In this document: piece after piece, positions 19,751 to 28,790 of the stretch
Layout of the letters: each line of letters begins with the position of its first letter
Position numbering within the stretch: the first letter of the stretch is position 1
NCBI RefSeq assembly: GCF_036013745.1
Contig: NZ_CP107880.1
Coordinates: 3,720,001 to 3,784,000, forward strand
Origin: Streptomyces sp. NBC_00483
GTDB lineage: Bacteria > Actinomycetota > Actinomycetes > Streptomycetales > Streptomycetaceae
Direction of reading: 5' to 3'
DNA length: 64,000 nucleotides
The notes under the pieces: generated by a model
Told to the model about the DNA's origin: nothing
The model's database searches: none
What the model saw: the letters and a program-made list of their open reading frames with translations, nothing else
Made by a program: the position numbers and the translations under genes

Positions 19751-20646
19751 TCCAGGACCCTGCGCACCGCCGTCCCCTCCTCCGACCCCTTCCGTACGGC
19801 CGCCACCACATGCCGTACGGGACGGTCCGCGCCGAGCGGGCACATCACGACGCCGTCCCGGCGCGCCGCCGCCATCCGCGGCACCAGCGCGACTCCCATC
19901 CCGGCCTCGACCATGGCGAGGATCGCGGTCCACCCGGCCGCGCTGTGCGCCTGCTCCGGCACGAACCCGGCGGCCTCGCACGCGGCCGTCGTGATCTCCG
20001 ACCAGGGCCCGGACCCGCCGAAGATCCACGGCTCACCGGCGAGATCGGCGAGCCGCAGGCCCGGCTCGCCCGCCAGCGGATGGCCCACCGGCAGCGCGAC
20101 GTCCAGCGGGTCGGCGAGCAGCGGCACCCGCGTGAACTTGGGGTCGCGGGGCGTCGGCGCGTGCGCGGCCAGCGACAGGGCGAGGTCCACGTCGCCGGTG
20201 GCGAGCAGCTCGTACGCCTGCCCGGCCTCCGCCTCCCGCACCCGGACGGTGATGCCGGGGTGTGCGGAGCGCAGCTGCCGCACTGCGGGCACCACGAGCG
20301 CGGGCACGGCGGTGGAGAACGCGGCGACCCGCACCGTCCCCGTCTCCCCGTGCACCCACTGTGCCAACTCGGCGTCGGCGCGCTCCAGTTGGGCGAACAC
20401 GGCCTCCGCGTGCCGCAGCACGAGCTGCGCGGCGTCGGTCAGCCGCACCCGCCGCCCCTGCGCCTCGAGGAGCGGCACGCCGAGCTGCTTGGCGAGGTTG
20501 GTGAGCTGCTGCGAGACGGCGGACGGCGTCATGAGCAGCGTCTGCGCGGTGGCGGTGACGGTGCCGCACTCCCGCAGGGTGCGCAGGATCACCAGCTTCT
20601 TCACGTCCCACCGGTCGGGCCCCGGCACTCGCTTCTCGCTGCTCAT
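19726..20646 (-). CDS. LysR-family transcriptional regulator
   Basis: The protein has 306 residues. The N-terminal winged helix-turn-helix (KKLVILRTLRECGTVTATAQTLLMTPSAVSQQLTNLAK) is followed by a periplasmic-binding-type effector domain (VRVAAFSTAVPALV...PWIFGGSGPW...GVALVPRMA). ATG 20646 (MSSEKRV) matches the family start; upstream codons in the frame are unlikely. It diverges from the broken GNAT gene, so it may have controlled that gene, and it lies upstream of allantoicase on the same strand. The effector is unknown. Confidence 0.88.
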   Translation of the reverse strand: MSSEKRVPGPDRWDVKKLVILRTLRECGTVTATAQTLLMTPSAVSQQLTNLAKQLGVPLLEAQGRRVRLTDAAQLVLRHAEAVFAQLERADAELAQWVHGETGTVRVAAFSTAVPALVVPAVRQLRSAHPGITVRVREAEAGQAYELLATGDVDLALSLAAHAPTPRDPKFTRVPLLADPLDVALPVGHPLAGEPGLRLADLAGEPWIFGGSGPWSEITTAACEAAGFVPEQAHSAAGWTAILAMVEAGMGVALVPRMAAARRDGVVMCPLGADRPVRHVVAAVRKGSEEGTAVRRVLEALTVQQS

Positions 20647-20690
20647 ACGCCACAACGTATCCGCTCGCGGCCGCGTCCTACGCTGACCCC

Positions 20691-21425
20691 ATGACCCCCA
20701 CATCGCCCTCCGCACGCCTTCGCCCGGCCCGCCCCGACGAGGCGGAGCGGCTGTCGGCCCTCGCGCTGCGCTCGAAGGCGCACTGGGGTTACGACGAGGT
20801 GTTCATGGCGGCGTGCGTGGACGAGCTGACGCTGCACCCGTCCGAGGTCACGCGCCGCCGTACGACCGTCGCCGAGGGCACGGACGGCCGGCTGCTCGGC
20901 CTGGTGACGCTCGAAGGGGCGCCGCCGGTGGGCGAGCTGGGCCTGATGTTCGTGGACCTCGACGCGATGGGGCTCGGGCCTGTCGTTTGGATCAGGCCGG
21001 ATCAGGGAGCGGGGTAATGGGGCCTCCCCTGCTCGAGCGAAGCCGAGAGCTTGGGGAAGCGTGCGATCGCAAGGCGGAGGAGGGAGGCGACGCGGAGCGT
21101 CGTCGACCGACGACAACGCCGAAGGGGGTCCCCCCTGCTCCTTAAGAGCTTGGGGGAGTGCGTGCCGGACCCCGCGAGCCCGGCCTGATCCAAACGACAG
21201 GCCCTAGGGGTGGGCCGGCTGCTCTTCGAGCACGTGCGGGACACGGCGCGCGAGGCGCGGTTCACCAGGGTGAGCTGGGCGGCGGATCCCAACGCCGTCC
21301 CGTTCTACGAGGCGATGGGCGCGCGGCACGCGGGCGCGATCCCGTCGGGCTCGGCCCTGGGCCGCATGCTTCCGCTGATGGAACTGAGGCCTCAGGCGAG
21401 CAGCCGCGGGACCGCCCGTACGTAG
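20691..21425 (+). pseudogene. GNAT N-acetyltransferase split by a MITE
   Basis: The 5' part (ARLRPARPDEAERLSALALRS...GLVTLEGAPPVGELGLMFVDLDAMGLG) and the 3' part (VGRLLFEHVRDTARE...SWAADPNAVPFYEAMGA) are the two halves of one GNAT fold. They are separated exactly inside the acetyl-CoA motif (G-L-G-V-G-R-L-L). The inserted DNA brings a stop codon (taa at 21015). Removing 20975-21205 rejoins an uninterrupted 167-residue protein. The acetyl-CoA binding loop is therefore destroyed, and the gene should be inactive. The 3' end overlaps the converging transporter gene. Confidence 0.9.
20975..21205. mobile_element. MITE-1 (231 bp) in the GNAT gene
   Basis: Perfect 25-bp terminal inverted repeats, 20976-21000 and 21180-21204 (outer end GGGCCTGTCGTTTGG), bound a non-coding element. 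Inside are two related segments, cccctgctcgagcgaagc...gagcttgggg and cccctgctccttaagagcttgggg. The flanks are ...gggCT before and AGggg... after, so the target was CTAG. There is no transposase. Insertion created no clear target duplication. The element should be mobilised in trans by a transposase with matching ends, not present in this window. Confidence 0.9.
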
Positions 21426-22357
21426 ACCACCATGCCGACGACCTCGACGAGTGTCTGGGTGACGACGACCACCGCGGCGACGGCCAGCGGGTCCGGCAGG
21501 GACAGGGCGAGGGGCAGGACGACGAGGGAGTTGCGGGTGGCGCCGGTGAACACGACCGCCCGTCCCGAGGGCACGTCGAGCCGGTAGAGGCGGGCCACGG
21601 CGCGGCCCGCGAACGCCATCACCAGCAGGAACAGCACGTAGAACGGCACGACGCGCGCCACGTCCCCGAGGTTGTCGTCCAGTTTGGGGATCTGGGAGGC
21701 GACGACCGTCAGCAGCGTGGCGGCCATGAGCGGCACCATCGTGATGCCCACGGCTTCGGAGAAGCGCCGCCCGGCCGGGCGGCGGGCGGCCCACGCCTGG
21801 GTGAGCCAGGCGAGGGCGAGCGGCACGACGATGAGCGTGAGGAACGCCTCGACGAACGGCCCCGCCTCGACGAGGTCACTCAGCCCCGCGCCCATGAACA
21901 GGTACAGATACCCCGGCAGCAGCACCATCTGCGCGAGCAGCAGCAACGGCGTCGCCGCGAGCAGCCGCTGACTCGCGCCGCCCGCGAGGCCGCTGAAGAC
22001 GATCACGTAGTCGACGCAGGGGCAGAGCAGCACGAGGAGCACGCCGAGGCGTACGGCCTGGTCGTCGGGGAGGAACGCGAACATGGCGGCGACGACGAGC
22101 GGCACGACGACGAAGTTGACCGTGAGCGCGGCGGCCAGGAAGCGCCCGGCGCGCAGCGATCGGAGCAGCTCTGCGGCGGGGACCTGGAGGAAGGTCACGT
22201 AGAGGAGCGCGGCGAGAACGGGGTTGATGGCACGCTCCAGCCCGGGCCCAATGCCGCTGGGCGCGACGAGCCCGACCACGGCGCCGACCGCCAGAGCCCC
22301 CAGATAAACGGCTACCTGCCGCCGCTCCATAACCTCGCCCACCTGGGCCATACGCAT
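21392..22357 (-). CDS. ACR3/bile-acid-sodium-symporter-type transporter (arsenic-resistance-like)
   Basis: The protein has about 321 residues with roughly ten transmembrane helices (for example VAVYLGALAVGAVVGLVAP, VRLGVLLVLLCPCVDYVIVF, VPFYVLFLLVMAFAGRAVA). The Pro-Cys pair in LLCPCVDYV occupies the position of the essential cysteine in ACR3 arsenite carriers, so arsenite or a related anion is a reasonable substrate. There is no arsR or arsC beside it, and a generic BASS-family role is possible. Start choice is uncertain: ATG 22357, ATG 22351, ATG 22330 and an upstream GTG are all in frame. Confidence 0.75.
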   Translation of the reverse strand: MRMAQVGEVMERRQVAVYLGALAVGAVVGLVAPSGIGPGLERAINPVLAALLYVTFLQVPAAELLRSLRAGRFLAAALTVNFVVVPLVVAAMFAFLPDDQAVRLGVLLVLLCPCVDYVIVFSGLAGGASQRLLAATPLLLLAQMVLLPGYLYLFMGAGLSDLVEAGPFVEAFLTLIVVPLALAWLTQAWAARRPAGRRFSEAVGITMVPLMAATLLTVVASQIPKLDDNLGDVARVVPFYVLFLLVMAFAGRAVARLYRLDVPSGRAVVFTGATRNSLVVLPLALSLPDPLAVAAVVVVTQTLVEVVGMVVYVRAVPRLLA

Positions 22358-22454
22358 CGCACTCACGCCCCGACCGTAGCCCGGCTCCTTCGTTGCGCGG
22401 CACCGGGGTTCTGGGACGGTGCCGCGGCCGACGCCCTCCATATGTGCAACCTGC

Positions 22455-22627
22455 ACCGGGGTGCCGCCTTGCCCACCCTGCCGCCCTAGGCGGCAGATTG
22501 CCCAAGGCGCGTGCGGCCGACCGCGGCGGGTGGGGAGCCGTGGTGGGCGTCGCCCAAGGCGGTGGCGGCACCCCGTCGGACCGACGCCCCGGAGGGGGCG
22601 GGTGGGTGGGAGATGGGCGGGAGCCGG
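22455..22627. repeat. Long dispersed repeat A, copy 2
   Basis: The block order is the same as in 7766-7943: accggggtgccgccttgccc, hairpin ctgccgccctaggcggcag, gcccaaggcggtggcg, ggagggggcggg and gatgggcgggagccgg. The central 35 bp has diverged most. Confidence 0.75.
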
Positions 22628-22681
22628 ACGATTGCCCGCGGGCGGGTTGGCACTTCCAGCCCCGCGGCGGGTGGGCAATTA

Positions 22682-22833
22682 AAGCCCCGCCGGCGATTGA
22701 GGCGCGGGGTCCGGGGCGGAGCCCCGTGGCCTGGGCCACGGCAGGCCGCAAGCCACGTGGCACCGAGCCCATCAAGCCCCGCCTCTCGCACGAGAGCCCG
22801 CGGGGGCCGGGGCAGAGCCCCGTGGCCGGGGGA
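22682..22833. repeat. Dispersed GC palindromes, two copies
   Basis: Copy at 22682-22735 (cggcgattgaggcgcggggt then ccggggcggagccccg) and copy at 22793-22833 (gggggccggggcagagcccc). Both lie just 3' of the epoxide hydrolase gene. Confidence 0.6.
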
Positions 22834-22841
22834 CGGTGTGG

Positions 22842-23825
22842 CTATCGGAGCGCGGTCAGCCAGTCCACGAGCAGACGGTTGACCTCCGCAGGACGTTCCT
22901 GCTGGAGCCAGTGACCCGCCCCGGGCAGAACGTGCGACCCCGCGAGGCCCGGCAACGTCTTCGGGTACGCGGCAATCGCCTCCGCCAGCCAGGTCGTCGA
23001 GGCGTCCCGCCCCCCACCGATGAACAAGGACGGCTGCACGATCGGCGCACCGTCGTACGCCTCCAGGTCCTCCCAGTCCCGGTCCATGTTCCGGTACCGG
23101 GCAAGCGCACCCCCCATCCCCGTACGCTCGAACTCCCCCGCATACACGTCGAGTTCATCCTCGCTCAGCCACTCGGGCCGACCCCCGGGGAACCGGTCCC
23201 GCATCAGCCCACCACGCGTGACGAAATGCGGGTCAGGCGCATCCGCCCCCGGCATCGTGTCCGCGGAGAGCGCGGCATAGATCCCGCCCAGCCACCCCCG
23301 CACATCCGGCTCGATCTCCCCCTCCGCGCGCCCCGCCTCCTGGAAGTAGGAGACGTAGAACTCCTCCTCGCCGCCGCCCATCTGGGCGAACACCTCACTG
23401 GGCCTCGGCCCGCCCCGCGGCGCGTACGGCACGCTCAGCAGCCCCACCGCCCGAAAGACCTCCGGACGGACCAGCGCCGAGGTGGCGGCGATGTTCGCAC
23501 CCCAGTCGTGGCCGATCACGACCGCCGACTCCTCACCGAGGGCACGGACCACGGCGACGTTGTCCTCGACGAGCTCGATCATCCGGTACGCGGCGATGTC
23601 GTCCGGCCGCGACGACCTCCCGTACCCCCGTACGTCGATCGCGGCCGCCCGATATCCGGCGGCGGCGAGCGCCGGAAGCTGCCGCCGCCACGAGTACCAG
23701 GACTCGGGGAACCCGTGCAGGAGCAGGACGAGCGGCCCCGTCCCCTGCTCCACGAGATGGGTGCGGCCCGCCGGTGAGGGCACAAGACGGTGGATCGGTT
23801 CGGGCAGGTCGGACAGGTCGGGCAT
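22842..23825 (-). CDS. Alpha/beta hydrolase, epoxide hydrolase type
   Basis: The protein has 327 residues. Oxyanion-hole motif HGFP at 37-40, nucleophile elbow GHDWG with D107 (an Asp nucleophile, as in epoxide hydrolases and dehalogenases) and catalytic His H305 (GAGHW). A cap domain with the YVSYFQEAG segment fits soluble epoxide hydrolases, which open epoxides to diols. ATG 23825 was chosen for the ggagg six bases upstream. No pathway partner is adjacent. Confidence 0.88.
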   Translation of the reverse strand: MPDLSDLPEPIHRLVPSPAGRTHLVEQGTGPLVLLLHGFPESWYSWRRQLPALAAAGYRAAAIDVRGYGRSSRPDDIAAYRMIELVEDNVAVVRALGEESAVVIGHDWGANIAATSALVRPEVFRAVGLLSVPYAPRGGPRPSEVFAQMGGGEEEFYVSYFQEAGRAEGEIEPDVRGWLGGIYAALSADTMPGADAPDPHFVTRGGLMRDRFPGGRPEWLSEDELDVYAGEFERTGMGGALARYRNMDRDWEDLEAYDGAPIVQPSLFIGGGRDASTTWLAEAIAAYPKTLPGLAGSHVLPGAGHWLQQERPAEVNRLLVDWLTALR

Positions 23826-23873
23826 CGTTTCCTCCAGCTCCGGGGAACTCCACGTCACCCTTCGATCCTGCCT

Positions 23874-24848
23874 CTACGACCGCCCGGCCCCCCGCCTTGT
23901 TGCCGGTTCGGCAAACCGCGGCGAGGCGACCGACGCCAGCACCACTCCGCCCAGGATCAGCACCATGCACCCCACCTGCGCCCACCCCATCGACTCCCCG
24001 AGGACGACGTACGACAGCGCGGCCACGCACACCGGCTGGAGGTAGTACACGACCCCCGCCCGCGCCGCCCCCACCATCGCGATCGCCTTGTTCCACGCGA
24101 AGAAGGCGACCGCCGACGACACCACTCCCACGTACAGCAGCGGCAGCGCCGTGCCCGCCCGCACCTCGAAGCCGCCCTGCACCGCCACGCTCGCCGCGTA
24201 CACGGGCAGCAGCATCAGCGCGCCGAGCACGAAGGTCGCGAACAGGAAGGCCACGCCGCCGAGTTCACGCGGCTTGCGGCGCAGCAGCGCGCTGTACGAG
24301 CCGAAGCACACGGCCGCCACGACCACCCACAGGTCGCCGGGCGCGAAGTCGGGCGTGAGGGAGCCCTTGCTGACGAGGAGGACGACCCCCGCGCAGGCGA
24401 TCAGCGTTCCGGCAACCCGGCGCGGCCCCAACCGCGCCCCGCCGATCCGCTCGTACACCGCCATGAGCACCGGCGACGCGGCCATGATCATGCCCATGTT
24501 GCCGGCGGAGGTCGTCATGCCGGCCTGGTTGACGAGGGTGTTGTAGACCGCGATGCCGAGCAGCGAGGCCAGCGCCACGAACCCCACGTGCCGCCGCAGC
24601 ACCGCCCGTTGGCGCCACGCCGCCCGCGCCCCGAACGGCGCCACCGCCAAGATCGCCACCACCCAGCGCCAGAACGCGTGCTGGATCGGCGGCACACTGT
24701 CGTGCAGACCCCGCGCGGTGACGAAGCTGCCGGACCAGACGACCGTCGCGAGCGCGGCGAGCGCGAGGCCGACGCCGAGCCCGCCGGCCGCGCGGCCCGC
24801 CGCCGCGCTCGGTTCCACCGGTGTACGGGTACGGTCCAGGACTGCCAT
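23874..24848 (-). CDS. EamA-family (DMT) membrane transporter
   Basis: The protein has 324 residues and about ten transmembrane helices in two EamA repeats, with signature segments WSGSFVTARGLHDSVPPIQHAFWRW and GDLWVVVAAVCFGSYSALLRR. Family members export metabolites, often amino acids or nucleobases; the substrate cannot be read from the sequence. The basic C-terminus points to the cytoplasm. It lies 48 bp downstream of the epoxide hydrolase start on the same strand, so it is read before that gene and may share its transcript. Confidence 0.87.
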   Translation of the reverse strand: MAVLDRTRTPVEPSAAAGRAAGGLGVGLALAALATVVWSGSFVTARGLHDSVPPIQHAFWRWVVAILAVAPFGARAAWRQRAVLRRHVGFVALASLLGIAVYNTLVNQAGMTTSAGNMGMIMAASPVLMAVYERIGGARLGPRRVAGTLIACAGVVLLVSKGSLTPDFAPGDLWVVVAAVCFGSYSALLRRKPRELGGVAFLFATFVLGALMLLPVYAASVAVQGGFEVRAGTALPLLYVGVVSSAVAFFAWNKAIAMVGAARAGVVYYLQPVCVAALSYVVLGESMGWAQVGCMVLILGGVVLASVASPRFAEPATRRGAGRS

Positions 24849-24989
24849 CAGGGTCGGGGCCTCTCTCGATCGGGTTCCGTTGCCCCATTACCGTGGCAGC
24901 GCCCCACCCATCACGTCCATCGAATCTTTTCGCCGCTTACATTCAGAATTACTGAACGAATGCCAGCCCTCAAAGCTGGCCCCTCCCAG

Positions 24990-25634
24990 CTACCCCTCCA
25001 AGTACGCCAGCACCGCCAGCACCCGCCGGTTGTCGCTCTCGCCGGGATACAGGCCGAGCTTCGTGAAGATGTTGCCGATGTGCTTGGTGACGGCCTTCTC
25101 CGTGACGACCAGGGACTCGGCCACCCCCGCGTTGGACCTGCCCTGCGCGAGCAGCGCGAGCACCTCGCGCTCGCGGCCGGTCAGGGAGCCGAGCCGCCGG
25201 TCGCGGACCTTGCGGGCGAGCAGCTTCGACACCACCTCGGGGTCCATCACCGTGCCGCCGCCCGCCACCTGGTGGATGGTGCGCAGGAACTCGGAGCCGT
25301 TCGTGACCCGGTCCTTGAGTACGTATCCGACCGCGCCCGCGCCGTCCGCCAGCAACTCCCGTGCGTACAGGGGCTCCACGTACTGCGAGAGCAGCAACAC
25401 CGGGAGCCCCGGCACCTGTTCGCGGGCTTCGAGGGCCGCGCGCAGGCCCTCGTCGCTGAAGTCCGGCGGCAGCCGTACGTCGACGATCGCGACGTCGGGA
25501 CGCTCGGTGACGAGGACCTTGCGCAGCTCAGGGCCGTTGTCCACGGCGGCGACGACCTCGTGCCCGTACGCGCCGAGGAGCCGCACGAGACCGTCCCTCA
25601 GCAGGAAGTGGTCTTCGGCGACGACAACGCGCAC
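24990..25634 (-). CDS. NarL/LuxR-type response regulator
   Basis: The protein has 214 residues. The receiver domain has acidic pair E7-D8, phospho-acceptor D52 (AIVDVRLP) and the conserved Lys in VGYVLKD. The C-terminal LuxR helix-turn-helix is LTGREREVLALLAQGRSNAGVAESLVV.... GTG 25634 follows ggagg and lies 37 nt inside the end of the kinase gene, so translation is coupled. It is the partner of the upstream sensor kinase. Target genes are unknown. Confidence 0.92.
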   Translation of the reverse strand: MRVVVAEDHFLLRDGLVRLLGAYGHEVVAAVDNGPELRKVLVTERPDVAIVDVRLPPDFSDEGLRAALEAREQVPGLPVLLLSQYVEPLYARELLADGAGAVGYVLKDRVTNGSEFLRTIHQVAGGGTVMDPEVVSKLLARKVRDRRLGSLTGREREVLALLAQGRSNAGVAESLVVTEKAVTKHIGNIFTKLGLYPGESDNRRVLAVLAYLEG

Positions 25635-26860
25635 GGCACCTCCATCGAGATCTGGGTCGGGCCACCGGCCGGACTGTTGACGGCGAGGACGCCGTCGAAG
25701 GTGGCGAGCCGCCGCTCGATGCCTGCGAGACCGCCGCCCCGGGCCGGGTCCGCGCCGCCGCGGCCGTCGTCGATGACACCGACGCGCAGGGCCCCGGTCC
25801 CCGCGTCGTAGGTGATGTCGATCCACAGGCGCTCGGCCTCCGCGTGCTTGGCCGCGTTCGTCACGGTCTCGGCGACCGCGAAGTAGACCGCCGATTCGAC
25901 CGGGGCCTCCAGGCGGGCCGGCAGGTCGACCGTGACCTCCGCGGCCAGCGGGCTGAGCAGTGCCAACGACCGTACGGCGTCGGCGAGTCCACGGTCGGCG
26001 AGGACCGGCGGGTGGATGCCGCGGACCAGGTCGCGCAGCTCCTGGAGCGCGGCGGACGAGGAGGCGCGGGCCTCCGCGAGGAGCGCCCTGACCGCTTCCG
26101 GGTCGTCGTTCAGGCGGTGCTCGGCGGCGTCCAGCGTCATGCCCATCGCGACGAGGCGGGCCTGCGCCCCGTCGTGCAGGTCCCGCTCGATACGGCGCAG
26201 TTCGGCGGCGGAGGTGTCCACGGCGTCGGTGCGGGTCGCGGACAGGTGGGCGATGCGGGCCGCCATCAGCTCCTGCTCGCTCGGGGAGAGCGTCGAGCGG
26301 ACGAAGCGGGCGTGGCAGTCGACGCTGCCGGGCGCGAGCCACAGGCCGACCTTGCCGACGCCGAGGCCGAGCAGACCCGCCATCAGGCCCGTCGGGATGT
26401 TCTCGACGTGGACGAACATGTACCAGAGGCCGTCCCAGCCGGCGTCCCGCGCCAGGTAGGAGCCGAAGACGGCGAGGAAGAGGCCCCACAGTCCGTAGAG
26501 GACGAGCGCGCCGGGCAGGCAGGCGATGAGGCCGCCGACGAAGGAGTACATCGTGGTCCAGCGCCACTCGCGGAACCGCTGGGCGTCCCCGAACACCCAG
26601 CGGTAGCGGGCGAGCGGCCCGAAGCTCTCCTTCTCCCCGCCGGCCGTCGGCGCGGGTGTCGCCTCGACGGCGATGCCCGACCACGCGGCCGCGAGGCCCC
26701 GCTCGCGGTCCACGACGCGGCGCATGCCCGCCGCGGCCCAGGGCAGCATGCCCGGGATCGGTGTCCACACCGCGATGTGCACCATCGTCGACCAGTGCAT
26801 CGCCACCATGGACAGCCACCACAGCCGGTTGCACCGCCTGACCGCCTCGACCCGCTTCAT
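25598..26860 (-). CDS. Two-component sensor histidine kinase (HisKA_3 type)
   Basis: The protein has 420 residues. N-terminal membrane sensor with about four helices (RLWWLSMVAMHWSTMVHIAVW, LIACLPGALVLYGLWGLFLAV, GLWYMFVHVENIPTGLMAGLL). The dimerisation/phospho-acceptor helix has H229 in ERDLHDGAQARLVAMGM, and the ATPase lid carries NAAKHAEA and GVIDDGRGG...GGGLAGIERR. It phosphorylates the downstream regulator. The sensor has no large extracellular loop, so the signal is probably membrane-related. ATG 26860 is the first Met before the first helix. Confidence 0.92.
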   Translation of the reverse strand: MKRVEAVRRCNRLWWLSMVAMHWSTMVHIAVWTPIPGMLPWAAAGMRRVVDRERGLAAAWSGIAVEATPAPTAGGEKESFGPLARYRWVFGDAQRFREWRWTTMYSFVGGLIACLPGALVLYGLWGLFLAVFGSYLARDAGWDGLWYMFVHVENIPTGLMAGLLGLGVGKVGLWLAPGSVDCHARFVRSTLSPSEQELMAARIAHLSATRTDAVDTSAAELRRIERDLHDGAQARLVAMGMTLDAAEHRLNDDPEAVRALLAEARASSSAALQELRDLVRGIHPPVLADRGLADAVRSLALLSPLAAEVTVDLPARLEAPVESAVYFAVAETVTNAAKHAEAERLWIDITYDAGTGALRVGVIDDGRGGADPARGGGLAGIERRLATFDGVLAVNSPAGGPTQISMEVPCALSSPKTTSC

Positions 26861-26903
26861 GTCCCGTCTCCCCCAACTCGACCGCGTCCTCGGCTACTTG
26901 CCG

Positions 26904-28403
26904 TTACCGCAATGAGTATCCGGCGAACATCTCGGGGACGTCGGTGGACTTAACTCCCCCATCGGTTCCTTCATCCGCGCCCTCGTCCGCTCCCCCTTCC
27001 TTGCCCGGGTCGCGGGCCCACGCCGCGTATCCGTCGGGCCGCACGAGGAGCGCGGTGCGCCGGTCACTCGCCCAGTGGGCGACCTGGACGCCGTCCATCT
27101 TGTCCGGCGACCCCTGGGGCAGGATCAGGACGAACTCGCCCGCGCGCAGGGCCTCGTAGAGCCGGGTCCCGCCCTGAAGCGCGACGTCGGGGACGCGCCT
27201 GCCGACGAGCGGGTGGGAGCCCCTCGGAGCCGGGTAGCGGAAGCCGATGCCGGTGATCTGGCCGACCGCGCGGGTGCGGGCGGGGCGGGCGCGGGTCACG
27301 GCGGTGGCGAGGACCGAGCGGGCCGCGAGCGTCCAGGGGCGCTTGGCCATCGCGAGGCGGACCAGGCCGCCGCTGCTGCGCAGCACCGCCTTGCCGACGG
27401 GGTGGCGCTCCGACTCGTAGGTGTCGAGGAGCTCTTCGGTCGCCCGGCCGCCCACCACCGCCGCCAGTTTCCAGCCGAGGTTCGCCGCGTCCTGGAGGCC
27501 CGTGTTCATGCCCTGGCCGCCCGCCGGGGTGTGCACGTGGGCGGCGTCCCCGGCCAGCAGCACCCGGCCCACGCGGTACTTCGGCGCCTGCCGTTCGTCG
27601 CTGTGGAAGCGGGACATCCAGCGGGCGTCGTGCATGCCGTAGTCCTGGCCGAGGGCGAGCCGGGCGGTCTCCTTGATCTCGTCGAGGTCGAGCGGGGCGT
27701 CGTCCGACACGTCGTGCGCGCGGTTCCAGGCGATCACCCGGTAGTAGCCGTCGCCGAACGGGGCGATGAAGGCGAAGGCGTCGCCGACCGTGTTCACGGT
27801 GAGGACGTTGTCGGGCTGTTCGCCGAGCCGTACGTCGGCGAGGACGACCGAGCGGATGACGGACTTGCCCGGGAACGGAAGGCCCACCGCGGTGCGCACC
27901 GAGCTGCGCATTCCGTCGGTGCCGACGACGTACGCCGCACGCAGGTCCTTCGCCTCCCCCTGCGCGCGTACGTGGAGCGTGACGCCGTCCGCGTCCTGCG
28001 CCAGGCCCGTCACCTCGGTCTCGTACGCGAAGGTGACCCCGGCGTCGACGGCCCGCCGCTCCAGGAGCCTCTCGACCTCGTACTGCGGGACGACGAGGAG
28101 GTGGTTGAAGCGCGAGGGCAGCTCGCCCAGTTCGAGGACGAGGCTGCCGAACAGGCGCAGCCGTTGCAGCTGTTGGCCCTTCGTCTCCAGCTCGTCGGCG
28201 AGCCCCCGCGCGTCGAGCTGTTCCAGCGTGCGGGCGTGCACGGCGAAGGCGCGGGAGAGGTTGCTGATCTCCTGGGGGCGCCGCTCGACGAGGGTGACGG
28301 GAACGCCCGCGGCGGCGAGGTCCCCCGCGAGCAGCAGTCCGGTCGGGCCCGCGCCGACCACGATCACTGAGCCGGTGGTGCGGGATGAGCCTGTGCTGTC
28401 CAT
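26904..28403 (-). CDS. FAD-dependent aromatic-type monooxygenase
   Basis: The protein has 499 residues of the PHBH-like flavoprotein hydroxylase group. ADP-binding loop GAGPTG at 17-22, the DG motif (VVGTDGMRSSVR) and the second FAD motif around D286 (LLAGDAAHVHTPAGGQGMN). A C-terminal thioredoxin-like domain (VPDVALQGGTRLYEALRAGEFVL) is typical of polyketide and rifampicin hydroxylases, so an aromatic or antibiotic substrate is plausible. ATG 28403 follows ggagg. An acidic low-complexity stretch (GADEGADEGTDGG) occurs near the C-terminus. Confidence 0.88.
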   Translation of the reverse strand: MDSTGSSRTTGSVIVVGAGPTGLLLAGDLAAAGVPVTLVERRPQEISNLSRAFAVHARTLEQLDARGLADELETKGQQLQRLRLFGSLVLELGELPSRFNHLLVVPQYEVERLLERRAVDAGVTFAYETEVTGLAQDADGVTLHVRAQGEAKDLRAAYVVGTDGMRSSVRTAVGLPFPGKSVIRSVVLADVRLGEQPDNVLTVNTVGDAFAFIAPFGDGYYRVIAWNRAHDVSDDAPLDLDEIKETARLALGQDYGMHDARWMSRFHSDERQAPKYRVGRVLLAGDAAHVHTPAGGQGMNTGLQDAANLGWKLAAVVGGRATEELLDTYESERHPVGKAVLRSSGGLVRLAMAKRPWTLAARSVLATAVTRARPARTRAVGQITGIGFRYPAPRGSHPLVGRRVPDVALQGGTRLYEALRAGEFVLILPQGSPDKMDGVQVAHWASDRRTALLVRPDGYAAWARDPGKEGGADEGADEGTDGGVKSTDVPEMFAGYSLR

Positions 28404-28460
28404 GAGGCCTCCAGATGCGGTGACGCCCGGATCGACCCGCCCATCCTGCCCGTACAGACG

Positions 28461-28506
28461 CGTCGAGGGCACCCGCCGCGAAAGAACGCGGCGGGTGCCC
28501 TCGACG
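28461..28506. terminator. Strong stem-loop terminator
   Basis: Perfect 20-bp arms (cgtcgagggcacccgccgcg and its complement) with loop aaagaa. It lies 24 bp after the stop of the small membrane protein on the minus strand, ending the malQ transcript. Confidence 0.9.
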
Positions 28507-28530
28507 GGGAAACCGTGTGGAAGCCGGGCC

Positions 28531-28770
28531 TCAGCCCTGCTTCGGCTGCTTACGGGACTTGTCGCCCAGCGAGACCAGTCCTGCGATCACCAGGAACAGG
28601 ACGATCGGCGTCACCACGTAGAGGCCGAGCGTCTCGATCACGCTCAGGCCGGTACCCGGGTCGTCGCCGTCGTCGCGCGTGAGCGCGAGCGCGGGGGACG
28701 ACATCAGCAGCATCATCAGCGTCGTACCGGAGGCCAGGGCGCCGGCGCGCAGGGCGTTCTTCTTGTCCAC
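28531..28770 (-). CDS. Small secreted/membrane protein downstream of malQ
   Basis: The protein has 79 residues with an N-terminal signal or helix (GALASGTTLMMLLMSSPALA), a short Asp-rich linker (TRDDGDDPGTG), one clear transmembrane helix (LGLYVVTPIVLFLVIAGLVSLG) and a basic tail (DKSRKQPKQG). GTG 28770 starts 20 bp after the malQ stop; no strong ribosome site is visible, so translation may rely on malQ. Function unknown. Confidence 0.68.
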   Translation of the reverse strand: MDKKNALRAGALASGTTLMMLLMSSPALALTRDDGDDPGTGLSVIETLGLYVVTPIVLFLVIAGLVSLGDKSRKQPKQG

Positions 28771-28790
28771 GGTGCCAACGTAGCGAACGC

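Larger units (their letters stand above)
22358..22841. other. Gene-free, repeat-dense gap
   Basis: This 484-bp gap holds repeat A copy 2 (22455-22627) and two GC palindromes (22682-22735 and 22793-22833). No coding frame is supported. Confidence 0.65.

Noticed and set aside
20691..21017. 108-residue protein from the 5' half of the GNAT gene as a real short gene
   Set aside because: Its last 13 residues are encoded by the inserted element and the fold is incomplete; it is half of a broken gene.
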